A DNA stretch of 6,203 nucleotides from JACCUZ01 sp038246575 (GCA_038246575.1 JBBRVU010000223.1:1-6203); one strand, 5' to 3'; counted from the stretch's first letter, positions 1 through 5,366 are shown. Notes: generated by a model not told the origin, from the letters alone. Numbers and translations: made by a program.

Positions 1-74
1 AGGGTCGCGGCATCGAGCACCCGGGCGAGCGCAGCCCGCCCGGCCACCGGATCCGTCCGCCGCCGCCCAGCCAC
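1..74 (-). CDS. Partial CDS, N-terminus only; possibly a sterol carrier family protein
   Basis: Only the first 24 codons lie in the window; the gene continues past base 1. The proposed start is GTG at 74-72, giving VAGRRRTDPVAGRAALARVL and then DAAT. A good Shine-Dalgarno (GGAGG, minus strand, 85-81) sits 6 nt before it, the frame is open to the window edge, and third positions are mostly G/C, as in a real high-GC gene. A basic RRR-TDP start followed by a helical Ala/Arg/Leu stretch resembles the small SCP-like ('sterol carrier family') protein that often sits beside purL or purF in actinobacteria. This is recalled family knowledge plus position, not an alignment. It reads in the same direction as the HIT gene and purL, with the left 89-bp repeat between it and the HIT gene. 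It could also be an unrelated hypothetical protein. Confidence 0.45.
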   Translation of the reverse strand, partial: MAGRRRTDPVAGRAALARVLDAAT

Positions 75-80
75 CCCGTA

Positions 81-85
81 CCTCC
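81..85 (-). promoter_or_regulatory. Ribosome binding site of the partial gene at the left edge
   Basis: GGAGG on the minus strand inside a G-rich run, 6 nt before the GTG at 74. It is the main support for calling a gene start here. Confidence 0.45.
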
Positions 86-105
86 CTCCCCCTTCAAAAC
101 ACCCC

Positions 106-194
106 GTTGATCATGCAGGAATGGGGATCTTGGACGTTTTCCCAGGTCAGAGCCCCGAGATTCCCCGTTGATCATGCAGGAGTGGGGATCTTGG
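106..194 (+). repeat. 89-bp composite structured repeat, left copy (L)
   Basis: Two direct copies of a 28-nt core (106-133 and 167-194; each starts GTTGATCATGCAGG and ends GGGGATCTTGG, one mismatch between them) enclose a 33-nt middle segment (134-166). The same 89-bp unit occurs inverted at 1020-1108, with 77 of 89 positions identical and no gap. The middle segment carries CCAGG, CCCC and ATTCC in that order. These can pair with CTTGG, GGGG and GGAAT of the upstream core, or equally with the downstream core (GGAGT in this copy, giving one G-U pair). The element ends 8 nt beyond the stop codon of the HIT gene, so it sits in the 3' flank of that gene. Short open frames reading MIMQEWGSW start inside it and are probably artefacts. 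It looks like a dispersed REP- or MITE-like non-coding element; no mobility gene is present. Confidence 0.85.
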
Positions 195-202
195 TCGCGG
201 AC

Positions 203-811
203 TCACATCGGCATCGGGCTACCGAGGTCGCGCAGGGCGTCGACAGCGACCTGCATCGTCTCCGACCCCACCTCGTCGGGGAGCCTCGGGAGCATCTCCT
301 CCCACAGGGCGAGGTTGGAGCCGCGCAGCTGCACCATGCCGGCCGGCCGGCCCAGCAGGAAGACGTGCAGGTGCTCGCCGCCGTCGCCGAACTTCAGCAG
401 GTGTACGCGCCCGATCACGTCCAACGCCTCGACGGCGCGCGTGATCCGTGCGGCCAACACCCCGAGCTCGGCCGCCATCTCGTCGTCGAGATCCCCGAGG
501 TCCAGGTGCCCGCGCGGCATGAGCATCGCGCCGAACGGCAGCCCGAGCGGTTCGCCGAAACCGGTGAGCACCCAACGATCGTTGCCCCACACCGCGCCCT
601 CGTCCGGCCGGTCGCAGCGCCAGCAGCTCTGGCCGCCCTCGCCGCCGCGGGGAGGTTCCGGCAGGGTCAGTGGGTCGAGCGGCTTGACCCGGAGCGAGCC
701 CGGCTCGAAGGGGAAGATCTCCCACATCGACTGCGCGGGGAGCGGTAGCCGGCCCTCGGCATCGGCGTGAGCGATCACCCGGTCGTAGAACTCGTGGGGC
801 GTTTCCGTCAC
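203..811 (-). CDS. HIT-like (histidine triad superfamily) protein
   Basis: Protein of 202 residues. A CxxC pair (CWRC, residues 63-66) precedes a strand-rich segment with PFGAMLMPRGH (92-101) and, after a helix, the nucleotide-binding-type motif GGEHLHVFLLGRP (144-156). This order of CxxC, a mid-domain His and an H-x-H-x motif fits the HIT fold (HINT, Fhit and GalT relatives), whose members bind or cleave nucleotide phosphates. The classical motif has three alternating histidines; here the third place is Phe151, so hydrolase chemistry is uncertain and the substrate cannot be named. The roughly 60 residues before CxxC are an extra N-terminal region. Translation starts at GTG (811-809), chosen because a TAGGGT -10 box ends 6 nt upstream, implying a leaderless mRNA; no Shine-Dalgarno is seen. 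The gene and the neighbouring tRNA lie between the two inverted 89-bp repeats. Confidence 0.75.
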   Translation of the reverse strand: MTETPHEFYDRVIAHADAEGRLPLPAQSMWEIFPFEPGSLRVKPLDPLTLPEPPRGGEGGQSCWRCDRPDEGAVWGNDRWVLTGFGEPLGLPFGAMLMPRGHLDLGDLDDEMAAELGVLAARITRAVEALDVIGRVHLLKFGDGGEHLHVFLLGRPAGMVQLRGSNLALWEEMLPRLPDEVGSETMQVAVDALRDLGSPMPM

Positions 812-817
812 GCCAAG

Positions 818-823
818 ACCCTA
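818..823 (-). promoter_or_regulatory. -10 box of the HIT gene (leaderless)
   Basis: TAGGGT on the minus strand fits the actinobacterial TANNNT -10 consensus. It is followed by CTTGGC and then directly by the GTG start codon, so transcription would begin at or next to the start codon. No convincing -35 hexamer is seen. The spacing matches that of the substrate-binding protein gene at 4452. Confidence 0.5.
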
Positions 824-848
824 GGACGGCCCGAGAGCTCGCGGCGGT

Positions 849-854
849 TAGGGT
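849..854 (+). promoter_or_regulatory. Possible -10 box for tRNA-Gly
   Basis: TAGGGT on the plus strand, about 48 nt upstream of the mature tRNA 5' end, would leave a leader of roughly 40 nt for RNase P removal. No clear -35 element is seen. It lies back to back with the HIT promoter, so the two units would be divergent. Confidence 0.3.
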
Positions 855-901
855 GGGCGCTCGCCGTGGCTGCTTCCCGATGGGAGCCGGCCGCGGCACC
901 T

Positions 902-977
902 GCGGGCGTAGCTCAACCGGCTAGAGCGCCACCCTTCCAGGGTGGAGGTGTTGGTTCGCGACCAGCCGCCCGCTCCA
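902..977 (+). tRNA. tRNA-Gly (anticodon UCC)
   Basis: A full cloverleaf can be drawn: acceptor GCGGGCG (902-908) with CGCCCGC (967-973), D stem GCTC/GAGC (911-914/924-927) with GG in the loop, anticodon stem CCACC/GGTGG (929-933/941-945), a four-base variable region (946-949), T stem GTTGG/CCAGC (950-954/962-966, one G-U pair), discriminator T974 and encoded CCA (975-977). The anticodon is TCC at 936-938, reading GGA (and GGG) glycine codons. The acceptor, D and anticodon stems have no mismatches. One oddity is the T loop TTCGCGA (955-961), which has C at canonical position 58 where nearly all tRNAs have A. It stands alone on the plus strand, convergent with purL and divergent from the HIT gene. 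Confidence 0.93.
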
Positions 978-987
978 ACGTTTCACC

Positions 988-1007
988 CGCGCCGCTTCGC
1001 AGGCGCG
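988..1007 (+). terminator. Possible tRNA terminator hairpin
   Basis: CGCGCC (988-993) pairs with GGCGCG (1002-1007). Two further GC pairs are possible inside (994-995 with 999-1000) with a bulged A1001 and a TTC loop. It starts 10 nt after the tRNA CCA. There is no T tract after the stem, which is common for actinobacterial terminators but makes the call weak. Confidence 0.35.
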
Positions 1008-1019
1008 CTGCATCCACGT

Positions 1020-1108
1020 ACAAGATCCCCATTCCTGCATGATCGACAGGGAATTGTGGGGCGCTGACCTGGGGCGATGTCCAAGATCCCCATTCCTGCA
1101 TGATCAAC
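1020..1108 (-). repeat. 89-bp composite structured repeat, right copy (R), inverted
   Basis: Read on the minus strand from 1108, this is the same unit as at 106-194: core (1108-1081), 33-nt middle segment (1080-1048), core (1047-1020). Twelve of 89 positions differ from the left copy, 9 of them in the middle segment. The stem-forming blocks CTTGG, GGGG and GGAAT and their partners CCAGG, CCCC and ATTCC are all kept. The outer end overlaps the purL gene: its GTTGA supplies two bases of the last Ser codon and the whole TGA stop. The element lies between purL (minus) and tRNA-Gly (plus), which converge here, so its hairpin could help end transcription from either side. That role is inference. 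Confidence 0.85.
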
Positions 1109-3359
1109 TGAAAAGGGCGGGGAGGGTGGCCTCGTGGGCCGCGCGCAGGTCGTCGAGGCCCACCTCGAACCCCACCCCGCTGCCGGTCGCCGTCACCGCC
1201 AGCGCGGCACCTCCCGTCGTGCCTAGGCGAGCGACGGGGACGCCGTACGCGGCGGCTCGCGCGACCAGATCGTCGAGCCGGTCCGGACGTACCGCGACGA
1301 CCGCCCGTGCCACCGACTCGCTGAACAGCGCGACGAACGGGTCACCGCCGATGGCCACGCTCGCGCCGATGCCGCGGCGGAGGGTCATCTCGACCAGGGT
1401 CTGGGCGAGCCCACCGTCGGACACGTCGTGCGCCGCTGTCACCAGCTCCGCAGCGGCGGCCTCGACCAGCAACGACGCCAGCGCCTTCTCGGCAGCCAGG
1501 TCGACCACGGGAGGACGCCCGCCCAGGTGACCGTGCACCTCGTGCGCCCACTCCGAGCCGCCGAGCTCGTCGCGCGTCTCACCGAGCAGCAGCACCACGT
1601 CACCGTCGGCGGCGTACCCGATCGGCACCCGCCGGCTCACGTCATCCACGACACCGAGCACACCGACCACCGGCGTCGGGTTGATCGCCACGTCACCGGT
1701 CTGGTTGTAGAAGCTCACGTTGCCACCGGTCACCGGCACGCCGAGCTCGAGACATGCGTCAGCAAGACCCCGCGTCGCCTCGGCGAACTGCCACATCACG
1801 TCGGGGTCCTCCGGCGAGCCGAAGTTCAGGCAGTCGGTGACGGCCAGCGGCCGCGCGCCACTGACCGCGACGTTGCGATAGGCCTCGGACAGCGCGAGCT
1901 GCGCACCGGCGTAGGGGTCGAGCTTGGCGAACCGGCCGTTGCCGTCGGTCGCCAGCGCGACACCGAGGCCGGTCTCCTCATCGACCCGCACCACGCCGGC
2001 GTCCTCGGGCTGGGCGAGCACGGTGTTGCCGCGCACATAGCGGTCGTACTGGTCGGTGACCCAGGCCTTCGACGCGAGGTTGGGCGCGGCGACCATCCGC
2101 AGCAGCGTCGCGCGCAGCTCGTCGCCGGTCGAGGGCCGGGGCAGACCGTCGGGTACGTCGGCCTGCAGCGTGTCCTGCCAGGACGGTCGCGCGAACGGCC
2201 GTTCGTAGACCGGCCCCTGGTGCGCCACGGTGCGCGGCGGCACGTCGACGATCGTGTCGCCGTGCCACTGCACCGTGAGGCGACCGGTGTCGTCGACCTC
2301 GCCGATGACCGTCGCGAGCACGTCCCACTTCTCGCAGATCGTGAGGAACGCGTCGAGCTTGGCCGGCTCGACGACCGCGCACATGCGTTCCTGCGACTCG
2401 CTCATCAGGATCTCCTCGGGCCGCAGCGACGAGTCGCGCAACGGCACCCGGTCCAGCCACACCGTCATCCCGCCGTCACCGGCCGAGGCCAGCTCGGAGG
2501 TCGCGCAGGACAGCCCGGCGCCGCCGAGGTCCTGGATGCCGACGACGAGGTCCGCCGCATAGACCTCCAGGCAGCACTCGATGAGCACCTTCTCCATGAA
2601 CGGGTCACCGACCTGCACCGCCGGGCGCTTGGTCGGGTGCGCATCGTCGAAGGTCTCCGAGGCGAGAACGGAAACACCGCCGATGCCGTCGCCACCGGTG
2701 GCCGCGCCGAAGAGCACGACCAGGTTGCCGGTGCCCGAGGCGAAGGCCAGCTTGATCTCGTCGGCACGCACCACCCCGACACACAGTGCGTTGACGAGCG
2801 GGTTCCCGGCGTACGACGGGTCGAACACGACCTCGCCGCCGATGTTGGGCAGCCCGAGGCAGTTGCCGTAGCCGCCGATGCCGGCCACCACACCCGGCAG
2901 CACCCGTCGCGTGTCCGGCGCGTCCGCCGGACCGAAGCGCAGCGGGTCCATCACCGCGACCGGCCGCGCGCCCATCGACATGATGTCTCGCACGATCCCG
3001 CCGACGCCGGTGGCCGCACCCTGGTAGGGCTCGACGTAGGACGGGTGGTTGTGCGACTCGACCTTGAACGTCACCGCCCAGCCCTGGCCGATGTCGACGA
3101 CGCCCGCGTTCTCGCCGATGCCGACCAGCATCGCGTCGGTCGCCGGTGCCTTCTCCCCGAACTGCTTCAGGTGCACCTTCGACGACTTGTAGGAGCAGTG
3201 CTCGCTCCACATCACCGAGTACATCGCCAGCTCGCTGCTCGTCGGCCGGCGACCGAGGATGTCGCGGATTCGCGCGTACTCCTCGTCGCGCAGCCCCAGC
3301 TCGCGATAGGGCTGCTCGGCGTCCGGCGTCGCCTCGGCGTCCTTGACGGTCTCGCTCAT
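1104..3359 (-). CDS. purL: Phosphoribosylformylglycinamidine synthase subunit PurL
   Basis: Catalytic ATP-dependent subunit of FGAM synthetase, which converts FGAR plus glutamine-derived ammonia to FGAM in de novo purine synthesis in the cytoplasm. It is 751 residues long, the usual length of the small PurL that works with PurS and PurQ. Visible motifs are WSEHCSYKSS (51-60, with the conserved His54), ESHNHP (101-106), GGIVRDIMSMGARP (120-133), QDLGGAGLS (276-284), ESQERM (321-326), then in the second AIRS-like half TDCLNFG (508-514), GGNVSFYN (545-552) and HDVSDGGL (644-651). ATG at 3359 overlaps the purQ stop as ATGA, and no Shine-Dalgarno is visible, so translation is probably coupled to purQ. 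The open frame continues upstream of this ATG, but that part is out of frame with purQ and shows no PurL similarity. The TGA stop lies inside the right 89-bp repeat. Confidence 0.98.
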   Translation of the reverse strand: MSETVKDAEATPDAEQPYRELGLRDEEYARIRDILGRRPTSSELAMYSVMWSEHCSYKSSKVHLKQFGEKAPATDAMLVGIGENAGVVDIGQGWAVTFKVESHNHPSYVEPYQGAATGVGGIVRDIMSMGARPVAVMDPLRFGPADAPDTRRVLPGVVAGIGGYGNCLGLPNIGGEVVFDPSYAGNPLVNALCVGVVRADEIKLAFASGTGNLVVLFGAATGGDGIGGVSVLASETFDDAHPTKRPAVQVGDPFMEKVLIECCLEVYAADLVVGIQDLGGAGLSCATSELASAGDGGMTVWLDRVPLRDSSLRPEEILMSESQERMCAVVEPAKLDAFLTICEKWDVLATVIGEVDDTGRLTVQWHGDTIVDVPPRTVAHQGPVYERPFARPSWQDTLQADVPDGLPRPSTGDELRATLLRMVAAPNLASKAWVTDQYDRYVRGNTVLAQPEDAGVVRVDEETGLGVALATDGNGRFAKLDPYAGAQLALSEAYRNVAVSGARPLAVTDCLNFGSPEDPDVMWQFAEATRGLADACLELGVPVTGGNVSFYNQTGDVAINPTPVVGVLGVVDDVSRRVPIGYAADGDVVLLLGETRDELGGSEWAHEVHGHLGGRPPVVDLAAEKALASLLVEAAAAELVTAAHDVSDGGLAQTLVEMTLRRGIGASVAIGGDPFVALFSESVARAVVAVRPDRLDDLVARAAAYGVPVARLGTTGGAALAVTATGSGVGFEVGLDDLRAAHEATLPALFS

Positions 3360-4051
3360 GCCGACACAGCCGCGTGCAGCACGGAGGTGAAGAACGCCAG
3401 CCCGTCGGTGCCCGGCCCCGTGAGTTCCTCGACCGCGTGCTCCGGGTGCGGCATCAGGCCGACGACGTTGCCCCGCTCGTTGCTGATCCCGGCGATGTCG
3501 CGGTAGGAGCCGTTCGGGTTGCCGCCGGAGTACCGCACCACCACCCGCCCCTCGCCCTCGAGCCGGTCGAGCGTCGCCTCGTCCGCGACGTAGCCGCCCT
3601 CGCCGTTCTTCAGCGGTACGACGATTCGCTGGCCGGTTGCGTAGTCGGAAGTCCACACCGTCGAGGAGCCTTCGACCACCAGCTCCTGGTCGCGGCAGAC
3701 GAACTTGCGGTGGTCGTTGCGGATCAGCGCACCGGGCAGCAGGTGTGACTCGCACAGCACCTGGAACCCGTTGCAGATGCCCAGGACCGGCAGGCCGCCG
3801 CCGGCCGCGTCGACGACCGCGGCCATCACCGGCGCGAACCGGGCGATCGCCCCGCACCGCAGGTAGTCGCCGTAGGAGAAGCCGCCGGGCAGCACCACCG
3901 CGTCGACCGCCTGCAGGTCGGCGTCGGCGTGCCAGAGCGCGACCGGCTCGGCACCCGCGAGCCGGACCGCACGACGCGCGTCGGCATCGTCCAGCGACCC
4001 GGGGAACGTGACGACACCGACCCGCATCGAGTCGCTCATCGGGGTGATCAT
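3356..4051 (-). CDS. purQ: Phosphoribosylformylglycinamidine synthase glutaminase subunit PurQ
   Basis: Class I glutamine amidotransferase of the FGAM synthetase complex; it hydrolyses glutamine and passes ammonia to PurL. Numbered from the ATG at 4051 it has 231 residues. RVGVVTFPGSLDD lies at 10-22, VLPGGFSYGDYLR at 53-65, the nucleophile elbow GICNGFQ at 91-97 with Cys93, and MPHPEH at 200-205 with the His202 and Glu204 of the catalytic triad. The start is ambiguous. ATG 4051 shares one base with the purS stop and has AGCAGG a few bases upstream, so it is preferred; ATG at 4039 or 4027 would give a protein closer to the family's usual N-terminus but neither has a good ribosome binding site. 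The stop overlaps the purL start as ATGA. Confidence 0.97.
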   Translation of the reverse strand: MITPMSDSMRVGVVTFPGSLDDADARRAVRLAGAEPVALWHADADLQAVDAVVLPGGFSYGDYLRCGAIARFAPVMAAVVDAAGGGLPVLGICNGFQVLCESHLLPGALIRNDHRKFVCRDQELVVEGSSTVWTSDYATGQRIVVPLKNGEGGYVADEATLDRLEGEGRVVVRYSGGNPNGSYRDIAGISNERGNVVGLMPHPEHAVEELTGPGTDGLAFFTSVLHAAVSA

Positions 4052-4299
4052 CAGGCCTGCTCGACATGGACCGTGAAGTCCTCGATGACCGGGTTGGACA
4101 GCAGTGTCTCGGCGGCGCCGCGGATCTGGGCCAGCCGTTCCTCGGTCACCTCGCCCTCGATGTCGAGCTCGAAGCGCTTGCCCTGGCGGACGCCGGTGAT
4201 GCCGTCGTAGCCCAGCCGGGGCAGGGCTGCGGCCACGGCCTTGCCCTGCGGGTCGAGGATCTCGGGCTTGAGCATGACGTCGACGACGACGCGGGCCAT
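4051..4299 (-). CDS. purS: Phosphoribosylformylglycinamidine synthase subunit PurS
   Basis: Small subunit of 82 residues that holds PurQ and PurL together in the FGAM synthetase complex and is needed for ammonia transfer. The family pattern is clear: MARVVVDVMLKPEILDPQGK at the start (strand, then the conserved LKPEILDPQG), GYDGITGVRQGKRFEL (30-45) and a C-terminal helix and strand with LLSNPVIEDFTVHVE (66-80). It is the first gene of the operon, with AGGAG 7 nt before the ATG at 4299. Its TGA shares one base with the proposed purQ start. The overlaps from purS through purQ to purL point to one transcript and coupled translation, suiting subunits made in fixed proportion. Confidence 0.97.
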   Translation of the reverse strand: MARVVVDVMLKPEILDPQGKAVAAALPRLGYDGITGVRQGKRFELDIEGEVTEERLAQIRGAAETLLSNPVIEDFTVHVEQA

Positions 4300-4306
4300 C
4301 CGGGCA

Positions 4307-4311
4307 CTCCT
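4307..4311 (-). promoter_or_regulatory. Ribosome binding site of purS
   Basis: AGGAG on the minus strand, 7 nt before the purS ATG. It is the only strong Shine-Dalgarno in the pur operon; purQ has a weaker AGCAGG and purL has none visible. Confidence 0.75.
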
Positions 4312-4357
4312 GCAAGGTCGGGCGAGCGGTGACTGCGGGGCTTGGGCGGTGCACCTC

Positions 4358-4363
4358 AGCCTA
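4358..4363 (-). promoter_or_regulatory. Possible -10 box of the purSQL operon
   Basis: TAGGCT on the minus strand fits TANNNT and would start transcription near 4351, leaving about 50 nt of untranslated leader that contains the AGGAG site. No good -35 hexamer stands at the expected distance, so the call is weak. Confidence 0.35.
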
Positions 4364-4374
4364 CCGACGTACGC

Positions 4375-4401
4375 CCGAGATCCCGGCTGCGAGCGTCTCG
4401 G
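4375..4401. promoter_or_regulatory. Inverted repeat between divergent promoters, possible operator
   Basis: CCGAGA (4375-4380) and TCTCGG (4396-4401) form an inverted repeat with a 15-nt centre. CGGCTGCG also occurs twice in direct orientation, at 4384-4391 and 4399-4406, 15 bp apart. The site lies just upstream of the proposed purS -10 box and 14 nt left of the -35 proposed for the transporter gene, where a regulator could affect both. Six-base arms can arise by chance in GC-rich DNA. Confidence 0.25.
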
Positions 4402-4414
4402 CTGCGGGGTGATC

Positions 4415-4445
4415 TTGCCCGCGCGGGCCGGTCCCGGCCTACGAT
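4415..4445 (+). promoter_or_regulatory. Promoter of the amino acid transporter operon (leaderless)
   Basis: TTGCCC at 4415-4420 and TACGAT at 4440-4445 are separated by 19 bp. The -10 box fits TANNNT and is followed by only six bases (CTGCCC) before the ATG at 4452, so the transcript should begin at or next to the start codon. No Shine-Dalgarno is seen in front of the gene, which agrees with leaderless initiation. Confidence 0.55.
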
Positions 4446-4451
4446 CTGCCC

Positions 4452-5366
4452 ATGACCTCTCGCCTGACCCGCCGCACGCTCGCGCTCCTCGTCTCCGTCG
4501 TGTCCCTCGGGGCACTGGCCACCGCCTGCGCCCCCGCCGACAACGGCACCGACAGCGCCGGCACCACGACAAGCCCGTCCACCTCTGCCTCCGGCTCGCA
4601 GAGCCCGACCGCCGACGCGTGCGCCAAGGACAGCCTGCAGACGCAGGCTCCCGGCACGCTGACCATCGCCACCGACAAGCCGGTCTACGAGCCGTGGTTC
4701 GTCGACGACACCCCCGAGAACGGCAAGGGGTTCGAGGGCGCGGTCGCCAAGGCGATCTACGAGAAGCTCGGGTTCACCCTGGACGAGGTCACCTGGACGC
4801 GGGTCCCGTTCAACAACGTCTTCAAGCCGACGCCGAAGAACTGGGACTTCGACATCAACGAGTTCTCGATCACGCCCAAGCGTGCGGAGGCGCTGGACTT
4901 CTCCTCGCCCTACTACGACGTGTCCCAGGCGGTCGTGACCACCAAGGGCAGCAAGGCCGACGGCGTCACCACGATCGACGAGCTCAAGGGCCTCACCCTC
5001 GGCGCGCAGGTCGGCACCACCAGCTTCCAGGCGATCCAGGACCAGATCGCGCCGAGCAAGAAGCCGCGGGTCTACAACTCGAACAACGACGTGGTCAAGG
5101 CACTGGAGAACGGCCAGATCGACGCCCTGGTGACCGACCTTCCGACGGCGTTCTTCATGGCCGCCGCACAGCTGAGGAAGGGCAACATCGTCGGCCAGCT
5201 GCCGGCGACCGGCGGCACTCCCGAGCAGTTCGGCCTCGTCCTCGACAAGAACAGCCCGCTCACCGACTGCGTCAGCCAGGCCGTCGACGCGCTGAAGGCC
5301 GACGGGACCCTCGACTCCCTCGTCGACCAGTGGCTCTCGCAGAGCGGCGCCCCGGTCCTGTCCTAG
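4452..5366 (+). CDS. Polar amino acid ABC transporter substrate-binding lipoprotein (SBP family 3)
   Basis: Extracellular, membrane-anchored binding protein of 304 residues that would capture an amino acid and deliver it to the permease encoded next. The signal peptide is MTSRLTRRTLALLVSVVSLG with a relaxed lipobox LATAC; Cys26 would be lipidated. TRRTLAL resembles a twin-arginine motif, so Tat export is possible. A Ser/Thr/Gly/Pro-rich linker spans about 27-56. The binding domain runs from about 69 to 299, with the family signature DFDINEFSITPKRAEALDF (132-150) followed by SSPYY. Arg144 matches the Arg that holds the ligand carboxylate in HisJ-type proteins. TDLPTAFF fits the second-lobe ligand region. 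Cys57 and Cys273 are the only other cysteines and could form a disulfide between the two ends of the mature domain. The amino acid bound cannot be named from sequence. The ATG follows a -10 box by six bases. Confidence 0.92.
   Translation: MTSRLTRRTLALLVSVVSLGALATACAPADNGTDSAGTTTSPSTSASGSQSPTADACAKDSLQTQAPGTLTIATDKPVYEPWFVDDTPENGKGFEGAVAKAIYEKLGFTLDEVTWTRVPFNNVFKPTPKNWDFDINEFSITPKRAEALDFSSPYYDVSQAVVTTKGSKADGVTTIDELKGLTLGAQVGTTSFQAIQDQIAPSKKPRVYNSNNDVVKALENGQIDALVTDLPTAFFMAAAQLRKGNIVGQLPATGGTPEQFGLVLDKNSPLTDCVSQAVDALKADGTLDSLVDQWLSQSGAPVLS

Noticed and set aside
106..194. A minimal CRISPR array (28-nt repeat, 33-nt spacer, 28-nt repeat), with a second one at 1020-1108
   Set aside because: The two 'spacers' are homologous (22 of 31 aligned variable-region bases identical) and complementary to the repeats, and no cas gene is present. 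It fits a structured dispersed element instead.
107..770. Open frames of about 200 codons starting MIMQEWGSW inside the repeats, and a 64-codon one at 913-1107 (minus)
   Set aside because: Their starts are the repeat core itself. The rest reads antisense to the HIT gene or across the tRNA, and the composition is a GC-rich shadow.
1..1108. A classical insertion sequence or composite transposon with the 89-bp elements as terminal repeats
   Set aside because: No transposase lies between or beside them and no flanking target duplication could be seen. The outer flanks (ACACCCC before the left copy, CCCTTTTCA before the right copy on its strand) do not match.
1428..3506. A 692-codon plus-strand open frame
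   Set aside because: It lies antisense to purL, which has full family motifs. The frame is Arg/His/Val-rich, typical of an antisense frame in high-GC DNA.
3360..4067. Upstream extension of the purL frame to a 987-codon protein
   Set aside because: The extra part is out of frame with purQ and is an Arg/Gly/Ala-rich shadow. The true purL start is the ATGA overlap at 3359.
4305..4314. TGCAGGAGTG (minus strand) at the purS ribosome binding site matches part of the 89-bp repeat core
   Set aside because: The match is 10 bp, centred on a normal AGGAG Shine-Dalgarno, and does not extend. Chance plus ribosome-site constraint explains it.
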